A stretch of DNA of 28,486 bases, taken from contig BJOX01000121.1 of NCBI GenBank assembly GCA_009731375.1, positions 199,314 to 227,799 of the forward strand. The letters run 5' to 3'. Source of the DNA: Paulinella micropora. Lineage: Eukaryota > Cercozoa > Imbricatea > Euglyphida. The notes beneath the pieces were generated by a model that saw nothing but the letters and a program-made list of their open reading frames with translations, did not search any database and was not told where the DNA came from. Below are positions 1 to 7,800 of the stretch, one piece after another. The stretch's first letter is position 1. The number at the start of each line of letters is the position of its first letter. A program made the translations under genes and the position numbers.

Positions 1-178
1 CTCTCTCTCTCTCTCTCTCTTTCTCTCTTTCAATCTCAATCTCTCTCTCTTTTCTCTCAATCTCTCTCTCTCTCTCTTCTCTCTCTCTATATATATATAC
101 ATATATATATCCATCTATCCATCTATCTATATATATCCATCTATCCATCTATCTATCTATCTATCTATCTGCTATTAG
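1..178. repeat. CT / TA / ATCT microsatellite block
   Basis: Runs of (CT)n interrupted by occasional TTT and AAT, then a short TATATA stretch, then (ATCT)n/(ATCC)n tetranucleotide units up to about position 170. There is no coding signal. It is the left edge of a larger microsatellite cluster that extends to 1597. Confidence 0.95.
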
Positions 179-190
179 TACAGGCTATGC

Positions 191-228
191 ATGATTCTCA
201 TGCAAGGCTCCACTGCTCTCACTTTCAC
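191..228 (+). repeat. 38-bp direct repeat, left copy
   Basis: This 38-bp unique-looking sequence (it begins ATGATTCTCATGCAAGG) recurs at 791-828 with one mismatch (C208 against T808). The offset is exactly 600 bp. The two copies bracket the CTA/CTG array at 256-782. Confidence 0.9.
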
Positions 229-255
229 GCTCCATCTGTCTGATCTTTCTGCTGT

Positions 256-782
<527 letters not shown>

Positions 783-790
783 GGATCTGT

Positions 791-828
791 ATGATTCTCA
801 TGCAAGGTTCCACTGCTCTCACTTTCAC
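791..828 (+). repeat. 38-bp direct repeat, right copy
   Basis: Second copy of the 38-bp sequence at 191-228, 37 of 38 bases identical, immediately to the right of the CTA array. The sequence from 829 to about 946 is unique apart from a GTATGTATAT-type stretch near 880-905. Confidence 0.9.
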
Positions 829-950
829 ACGGGACTGGGAAAAGGCCAGCAAGGTACGAGCAGAGCAAAGATCATATTATGTGTATGTATATGTATATGT
901 ATGCAAAGAAAATGTTTTAGTATATGTATACGTGAAAGTACATTGACATG

Positions 951-976
951 AGAGAGAGAGAGAGAGAGAGAGAGAG
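951..976. repeat. (AG)n microsatellite
   Basis: A run of AG dinucleotides on the + strand, the opposite polarity to the CT arrays on either side. The unique stretch from about 978 to 1089 separates it from the next pyrimidine array and shows no recognisable feature. Confidence 0.9.
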
Positions 977-1089
977 ATACAGAATGCCAAAAATCAACTT
1001 ATACCAATCTTTTCTTTGAGACAGATAGAAAAAGATAGACAGGCAGAAGGACGGACAGAGACACACAACCAGCGAGAGACGCATACGTA

Positions 1090-1226
1090 CTCTATTCTCT
1101 CTCTCTCTCTCTCTCTCTCTCCCTCCCTCCCTGCCTTCCTTCCTTCCTTCCTTCCTTCCTTTCTTACTTTCTTTCTTTCTTTCTTTTCCTCCTCCTCCTC
1201 CTCCTCCTCCTTCTTCTTCTTCTTCT

Positions 1227-1273
<47 letters not shown>

Positions 1274-1375
1274 TTCTTCTTCTTCTTCTCTTCTTCTTCT
1301 TCTTCTTCTTCTTCGTCTTCTTCTTTTTCTTCTTCTTCTTCTTCTTCTTCTTCTTCTTCTTCTTCTTCTTCTTCG

Positions 1376-1423
<48 letters not shown>

Positions 1424-1460
1424 GCTACCACTACTACCACTTCTTCTTCTTCTTCTTCTT

Positions 1461-1517
<57 letters not shown>

Positions 1518-1597
1518 CTTCTTCTTCTTCTTCTTCTTCTTCTTCTTCTTCTTCGTCTTCTTCTTCTTCTTCTTCTTCTTCTTCTTCTTTCCTTCAG
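1090..1597. repeat. CT / CCTT / CTTT / CTT / CTA microsatellite ending at a probable 3' splice site
   Basis: Successive blocks of CT, CCTT, CTTT, CCT and CTT repeats, with CTA blocks near 1375-1440 and 1461-1490. The + strand is almost all pyrimidine outside the CTA blocks. It ends in TTTCCTTCAG at 1588-1597, which has the form of a polypyrimidine tract plus AG acceptor in front of the exon starting at 1598. The repeat is therefore best read as the 3' end of an intron. Confidence 0.85.
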
Positions 1598-1699
1598 ATC
1601 CTGGGCATCCAGACAGTGTTGGGTTCTGCGGCGTACTACTTGCACGAGAAGGCGTGGGACAAGCGTAAGCCAGTGCAAATAGTGGACGTGGACATCTGA
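1598..1699 (+). CDS. Terminal exon (partial gene) encoding a DUF2061-like C-terminus
   Basis: After the acceptor-like CAG at 1595-1597 the frame encodes 33 residues and stops at a TGA (1697-1699). The segment LGSAAYYLHEKAWDK resembles the end of DUF2061, a small predicted membrane domain with a conserved Y-x-H-E-[RK]-x-W motif before its terminal helix boundary. In some organisms DUF2061 is fused to sulfate-assimilation enzymes. The exon looks coding because it is not repetitive, begins exactly at a splice-acceptor consensus and has a sensible amphipathic-plus-basic ending. Upstream exons must lie left of the window or before the microsatellites, and none is visible here. The function of the full protein cannot be stated. 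The 21 codons after the TGA are also open and acidic (see findings). Confidence 0.6.
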   Translation: MLGIQTVLGSAAYYLHEKAWDKRKPVQIVDVDI

Positions 1700-1847
1700 G
1701 CCACCCGCACAGGGGACAAGGGGGAGAAAGAGAAGGACGAGGAGGAGGAAGAGGAAGAGAAGTAGTAGAAGGAGAAGGAGTTGAAGGTTGTTTGCGAGCG
1801 AGCCGCTCTCAAGACAATCGGCACAGCACAGCTGGCCAAATCGACCG

Positions 1848-1923
1848 TATCACATGATAAGCTCTCGGGAATTCAGCCTGCAAATCTGGGCGAACTCCCG
1901 GGATGATTCTGTATGATGTGATA
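1848..1923. repeat. Imperfect inverted repeat (about 76 bp)
   Basis: The outer arms TATCACAT (1848-1855) and ATGTGATA (1916-1923) are perfect complements. A second paired block inside them matches CTCGGGAATTC with GAACTCCCGGGA, with gaps between. It lies just beyond the presumed 3' UTR of the exon at 1598-1699. It could be a transcript 3'-end hairpin or a remnant of a small inverted-repeat element. Confidence 0.45.
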
Positions 1924-2758
1924 TGGTGGGAATGTCCAAGCTTTGCACGTCTTGAGCTGATCTGTCCGCCCCGCGCGCGCGCCGCAGTGCACTGCCGCTT
2001 CGCGGGAAACTCCTATTCCTTCTCTGCAACCAGCCAACCACGTCCAACATTTCGTTCTCAGCCAACGTTTTGTGGACAAAACCTTCGCAGTTAGCTCATG
2101 AGGAAGCTCTTGATGAGCTTTTAAAGGCGCTACTCCACAAGAGCCATTCTACTAGCTTTCGAATGAGCTACTGCACAAGCCATAAGCAGTATTGGCTGCT
2201 GGAGCAAAATTTTAGCGGTTTTGACGGCAAAGTAGCTGCAACTGCGGAGCAAGCAAAAATTTAGACGGCTCCTGTTGACGGTGCACAACTGCGTAACGGA
2301 CCATGCGGACCGGACGAATGTGCCGCTGCATCGAGCTATGTATCTATTTATACCTGTCTACCTGTCCATTCATATTTCTAATGATCGAAACTTACTAGTA
2401 ATCTTTCATCAAGAGAGAATACGTGTCAACAATAGTATTAATATTCCTAATTCCATGGCTATCATAAATTGTATATACGTTAAAATCACGCCTCAAGCCT
2501 TGAAAAATAAAACTTATTCATACAATATATTTAATATGATGCGCCTCATTCATATTAATACCGAAAATAGTCGTAACTGTCGTTACTTCAAGTTATGGTA
2601 CTACTGTGACATATTATTGATAATACATTAATTTTTTTAATTAGACAATTAAAAATAAATAAATATATAAAAAAATAAATAAAAATAAAAATAAAAAACC
2701 AGTAGGGCCCACGGTTTAGGAAGCCGAGCAATTTACCGCTTCGGGCATTTAGACCATG

Positions 2759-2781
2759 ATATTAATATTTAATATTAATAT
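2759..2781. repeat. 23-bp AT palindrome
   Basis: Two 11-bp arms, ATATTAATATT and AATATTAATAT, around a central T form a near-perfect palindrome in AT-rich intergenic DNA. No further function can be assigned. Confidence 0.8.
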
Positions 2782-2967
2782 TTACAATAGTTTGCGCTAC
2801 TGGCTCTGAATTGTCAGTTCTGCTAATCTACTTGCGGATCAACTTAAAGTGTCGATCGAGCATCGCGTCTACTTACGGAGTCTTCCCGCCCGCAAACCGA
2901 CGTGTGTAAAAGCCTCGGGTACGAGTTAGGTCCGTGAGTGACCGGGGCCGTAATTATTAATATATAT

Positions 2968-3006
2968 ATACCAATCAACGCTCGGTCCACAAAACTGGAT
3001 TGGTAT
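2968..3006. repeat. 9-bp inverted repeat with 21-nt loop
   Basis: ATACCAATC at 2968-2976 pairs perfectly with GATTGGTAT at 2998-3006. It lies about 70 bp left of the direct-repeat pair at 3076-3609. Role unknown. Confidence 0.7.
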
Positions 3007-3075
3007 TAATTGTTCTGATACTAAACTTGATCTAACCGCATAACCCTGACATGTTAAATACATAATCTAATCGCG

Positions 3076-3320
3076 GCCCCCAACGATAGCTAAAGAAAAA
3101 GTCAGTAATACAACCAACTTGTGACACAGTCCTGAAGAATGAGCCTCCGAGTGATGATGTCTCAGCGGCTGACAGTGAAGCAGAAAAGGAAAACTGCAAC
3201 AGACCAGGAATAAAATGGCATCAGGTCCGATCCGGACAAATAATACTGAAAAACAGGCTGGTGCACCTGTCACCAGGAAAAGGGTACTTTTTACCTGCTA
3301 TCCGGGGGGTGATGCCTACA
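3076..3320 (-). repeat. Direct repeat copy A (possible LTR remnant)
   Basis: A 245-bp unit that recurs at 3378-3609. Both copies begin GCCCCCAACGATAGCT and end GGGGGGTGATGCCTACA on the + strand. The last 130 bp or so are nearly identical (about four differences), and the middle has several indels. Read on the minus strand the unit starts TGTAGGCATC. The copies are about 289 bp apart end to end, separated by TATA-like repeat DNA. Confidence 0.8.
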
Positions 3321-3377
3321 ATGGATATATATATTTGTTCAACTACTATATCTATTACTATATCTATTACCTGTAAT

Positions 3378-3609
3378 GCCCCCAACGATAGCTCGTAAAA
3401 AGTCGGTAATACAACCAAACACAGCCCTCAAAAGATGAGAATGATGTCTCGTTATATTAGCTCAGTGAAGCCAAAAAGGAAAACGGCAACAGACCAGGAA
3501 TAAAATGGCATCAGGTCCAATCCGGACAAATAATACTGAAAAACAAGCTGGTGCACCTGTCACCAGGAAAAGGTACTTTTTACCGGCTATCCGGGGGGTG
3601 ATGCCTACA
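3378..3609 (-). repeat. Direct repeat copy B, abutting a polypurine tract (candidate 3' LTR start)
   Basis: Second copy of the unit at 3076-3320. On the minus strand it starts TGTAGGCATC directly after a purine-rich stretch (3610-3623), which is the arrangement of a polypurine tract followed by the TG of a 3' LTR. The gypsy-type element upstream on the minus strand would need such an LTR about here. No equivalent sequence was seen at the element's 5' end, so the LTR assignment is inference. Confidence 0.5.
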
Positions 3610-3623
3610 GTACCCCCTCCCGA
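3610..3623 (-). promoter_or_regulatory. Candidate polypurine tract
   Basis: On the minus strand this reads TCGGGAGGGGGTAC, almost all purine, placed immediately before a TG-starting repeat. In LTR retrotransposons such a tract primes plus-strand DNA synthesis next to the 3' LTR. Position and composition fit, but it has not been tested. Confidence 0.4.
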
Positions 3624-4561
3624 TTTTATGACGGAAATAGCATTTTCGTCATACACCTTCTGATTTCTTTCTGCAAATAGTATGCGCTATGGAGTCATGC
3701 CACACAGCGCATCGACCCACGGATAGACGCTAAAAGACGATAAATATATCCTCATACGGCACGTCAAAGCGGATTCTCTAGCCTTTCTTGTAAATTTTGA
3801 ACTCCTTCCCCTAAATTTTTTTTCGGCAGTATGTCAAGAACAAACCTACTATTAATAAAAAAATACAAGCAACGTGGTGCTGTAGTACGATTCCCCCTTT
3901 GATCTCCTTCTTCTTCTTATCATTATCATTATTATTATCATTATTCAAGTCTTTGGAGCGGAGCCGCGTCACCGAACGGTCCCGTGCTACCAATGGAGGC
4001 ACATGTCCGACAGGATCAAAGGCCAATTGACTGATAAGTCTATTATCATTATTATTATTATTATTATTATTCACAGGGAGATCGTAAGTACATTGTCTTT
4101 TTTAATGACATACCCTTGTATAAGGCGGATATCCTATGATATAGTATTAGGGGGCCAGTCCTAATAGCTATATCCGAAGTCGAGGTGTATGTACCCGACC
4201 CTGCGATATACCGACACAAGTAGAGATTGACCGTGCTCAGGTACGACAGTATATAATCTATCGTAAAAAATAATTTAATGAAAGTTTCAGAGAACATTTC
4301 ATTTTCGAGAACATCATCCCAGGACTTGGAAAGGGTCATACCCGGGAACACCATCGCTCAATACACTAGCGATCCCCGTATACAGTGTAGTATCATCGTC
4401 GATCGACCTTTCGCACTCGTATGTTGCGATCAAATGCCAAGTTATATCACTGAGTCTTTTTAATATTCACATTGATAACTGATGATGCATGATCAAATCA
4501 TGATACGCCGTGTGCAATCAATCAGTTTATTTGAGACGCATAAAGAAAAATAGTGTCTTTG
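3624..4561 (-). other. Noncoding region downstream of the gypsy-type ORF
   Basis: About 940 bp between the stop of the Pol extension and the candidate LTR. It contains two ATT/ATC microsatellite patches (about 3917-3945 and 4041-4071) that flank roughly 95 bp of unique sequence. Short ORFs here show no family features. It may be the 3' untranslated part of the retroelement, or host DNA if the LTR assignment is wrong. Confidence 0.5.
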
Positions 4562-4891
4562 TTACTGCCTTCGTCGTCTGGCGCGGATTTCTTTGCCTGG
4601 TGGAGGACCACCAACAAAAGTCAGATCGAACTTTGACTGTTCGAGAATGTCCCAGATCTTATTAGGGATTCCGCCCAACGATAATTCAAAAGGGACATCA
4701 AGCACTCCTCTTGGCAGTGTCTGAATGGTCCACGCAGTGTAATCCTTGTCTCTGGGAGTAATTGTATCATCCCATGTCTCGAGACTTTTTGCGTCTTTAT
4801 ATACTGGCAGATAATGTCTTGCCTTTGGATCCTCAACCGGGTCCATACTTCTCCAGACCTGGAGTATCGGTTGTACTATTTTTGCGGCTGA
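4562..4891 (-). CDS. C-terminal extension in the Pol frame beyond a UGA
   Basis: The Pol frame stays open for 110 codons after the UGA at 4892-4894 and ends at TAA (4562-4564). The sequence has a normal mixed composition with segments such as YLPVYKDAKSLETWDD and a very basic end (RARRRRQ), so it looks protein-coding rather than a random open frame. The only internal ATG is at 4846. It resembles no domain I recognise. Either it is reached by UGA readthrough, or the UGA is a nonsense mutation and this is the severed C-terminus of Pol. Confidence 0.5.
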   Translation of the reverse strand, partial: SAAKIVQPILQVWRSMDPVEDPKARHYLPVYKDAKSLETWDDTITPRDKDYTAWTIQTLPRGVLDVPFELSLGGIPNKIWDILEQSKFDLTFVGGPPPGKEIRARRRRQ

Positions 4892-7800
4892 TCATATTTT
4901 GAGTGTCCGTGTGACACGCATTTGTCGTGGGACCGCCACGACCCGCATCAAGTATAAGTCTGAGAGAGTGTCATCAGCGACATGTTGTTCCGCTGGACTC
5001 ATCAGATAGAAAGCATTTTTCACCCATGCGATGGTTGCTATCGCATCGCCTTCCTTCCATCGCTCATGGACAATCTCAACGTTGCCCGCGTTTGGGTCAG
5101 TGTCCGTCCCCTCCTCCTCCTGGTGGACGTCCTTTGATCTCATCGACCTCATCGCCTTCCTCGGTTGGTCGTTGATAAGATCATTCCGCGCTCTCCTTAG
5201 CTGCGCCTCTGTGATCTTCTCCTTCTTTCCGCTATGCTCTCGCGGAGACTTGGACTGAGTCCCCACCGCGCTTATGCGGTCAGTCTTCTCCTTGCTGTCC
5301 ACCTCACTCTCCTCCTTCTCAGCTATCGGTGCCCGATAAGCATCGTCTTGGTCTATGCCAGCCTCCTTGTGGATGGGCGGCACCTCTTTGAAATCATCCT
5401 TCATCCGTTTTAACGCCTCCTCAACGGATTCATCTTCCAGTAAGAAGGGATCATACTTAATCAGCCTTCTTACATTCACAATTTGCACCTTCCCTCTACC
5501 CCTGATCTTGTAATTCAGAGGTCCCGTCTGTTCCATAATCTGATAAGGTCCTTTCCAGTGAGTGAACAGCTTAGAGCTGACTCCCTTCGGGACTTGAGGA
5601 TGGTACAATAGTACAATATCCCCGACCTGGAACTTGATCTGATCCAAGTGCGCTTGTCGCACCCCTTCAGCATCAGTCTTTCGGCGCTCCGCCTCTCTAT
5701 GCGCCCTGACTATTTGTTCCGCCTCCATCTTCACTCTAAGTCTCATCCCAAACAACTCATCCGCATCCGCCCAAGTGTCTTTTGGGTGAAGGAGCGAAGT
5801 CGGGATATCAGGCTCACGCCCATATACTAACTGATATGGCGAGATTGAGCTCTTCGAGCCTCCTAACGCCGTAGAGGGTAGACAGTTCATTGCAAACGCA
5901 AATGATGGTGCTGCCTCGACCCATGCTCTTTGATTCTCCTTCTTCGTGCAATACATCTTTAGCGAGGCTTTGAGGGGTCTGTGTACCCGCTCGATTTTCC
6001 CATTTGCTCGCGGGTTATAGGCAGTAACATATTGCCATTTCATCCCGTAATACTTAGATAGTTTGTCGATGACCTCGTTATTAAAGTCCGAGCCTCGATC
6101 AGAACATATCTTTCTTGGTACTCCGATCTGTGAGATGATCCTATCGATCAGCGCCTCGGCCGTCGTCTTGCCGGTAACGTCTTTGACAGGGATGATCCAC
6201 ACATAGTTGGTGGCTCTGTCAATAGCCGTAAGGAGGTATTTGTAACCATCCTTCGATTCTGGGAAAGGTCCCACATGATCAATGTGTATAAACTCAAACA
6301 TCCCCGCATGAAGAGGAAATTCGCCAATCAGGCCGAAATTTGCCTTCAGTGGTGTTTTGTTTATCTTGCACGGGATGCATGCATCCACCGCCTGATCTAT
6401 CTCCTCCTTCATCTTCTTCCACCAGAATCGCCTCGCTACGAACATATGAGTTCGTTGTCGACCCGGATGCGCCAAAAGTGGGCAATTGTGGGCTGCGACA
6501 AATATAAATCGTCTCAGACTCTCCGGTACCCAAAGGGTCCATTTGTCCGGCTGTGACGCATAGCGACCGTGAAGGCCCTTGTACCACAGTAGACCATCTC
6601 TCCATCCCATCTCCTTCATCTGATCTTTGATCGCTTTCGTCATCCGTAGCTCATCCGGGTTCTGATATAACTGTATCAGTTCTTTAAACTCCGGATCTTG
6701 AGCCTGTTGTTGCCTCCATGCGGTAGGCGAGGCTATATGGATAGTACCATCTTCTAGCCGTACCCCGATTCTTTCCGGGTCATCGTCTAGGTCACTTCTC
6801 CGCTCTTGAGGAGGCTCCGCATAAACTTCCTGCGTCTCCTCTTCCTCTCTTATGTTCGCCTTCGCATTCTCATATACCTCATAGGACCACTCAGCGTCCT
6901 CCTGGGTATGTAGCTCACAACATATCCCGTGATCCGGGCCTTGTGGACTGTACCGTAGACCTGTGCGGTCATATCGGACTCCACTCGCCATCTCCATCGC
7001 CTCAATGTGGCTGACCTCATACACCTTGTCAGTGGACAAGTCTTCCATCTCCACCGTGGACACCAACGCCGATACTTCTGAGTTAAACTCTAGCCTAGAG
7101 AGGCTATCAGCGACCACATTTCGCTTTCCCGGTAGATGGACCATTGTAAAATCGAAACAAGACAAGAACGCTTGCCACCGCGCCAGCCGTCCCGTCTGTT
7201 CATGATTCATCAACCATAACAGGTTATGATGATCAGTTCTGACAGTAAATTGAGGTCCTCCCCACAAATACTCTCTGAGCCTCTTGAGGGCCCATACTAC
7301 CGCCAATGCCTCTCTTTGCCTTGTGCAATAGTTTCTCTCGGCCGCACACAACTTCCTACTAATAAAAATGATTGGGCGTAATTTCTTCTCCTCATCCTCT
7401 TGTTGTAATACAGCCCCAATCGCAAACTTAGATGCGTCTGTATCGACTACGAATTGTTTCGTAAAGTCGGGCATCGTTAACACCAGTCCTCCGTCTTTCG
7501 GGTCTTTGTAAATGAGATCTTTGAGCGCATGAAACGCTTGCAAAGCCTCTTCGTCCCACTTCTCAAAGTCTCCAAAATCTATCATTTTCTCCACTTTAGC
7601 CCGTGTTGCACCCCAATCGGGTATAAACTGGCTATAGTATTGCGCCATCGCAAGGAATGAGTGCAATTCAGTGCGGTTCTTCGGTATCGGTCGATTCATA
7701 ATCTCCTCCCTCTTCTCTTTGGATATCGAGACTCGATTATGGGAGATCTCGTACCCTAAGTATGTCACACTCGTCTTGGCAAGTTGACACTTCTTTAGAT

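Larger units (their letters stand above)
1700..3060. other. Gene-poor stretch: presumed 3' UTR then AT-rich intergenic DNA
   Basis: Immediately after the exon is a GA-rich stretch (1700-1785), a presumed 3' UTR. From about 2085 to 2270 the sequence repeats AGCTC/GAGCT-type words but no clear SINE or tRNA could be recognised. From 2360 to 2800 it is strongly AT-rich, with an A/T-only stretch around 2630-2695. Short ORFs here (up to 118 codons) show no recognisable protein features. No RNA gene was identified. Confidence 0.6.

Noticed and set aside
4067-4354. 95-codon minus-strand ORF between the Pol extension and the candidate LTR
   Set aside because: No recognisable motif, AT-rich, not in frame continuity with Pol; probably a chance ORF.
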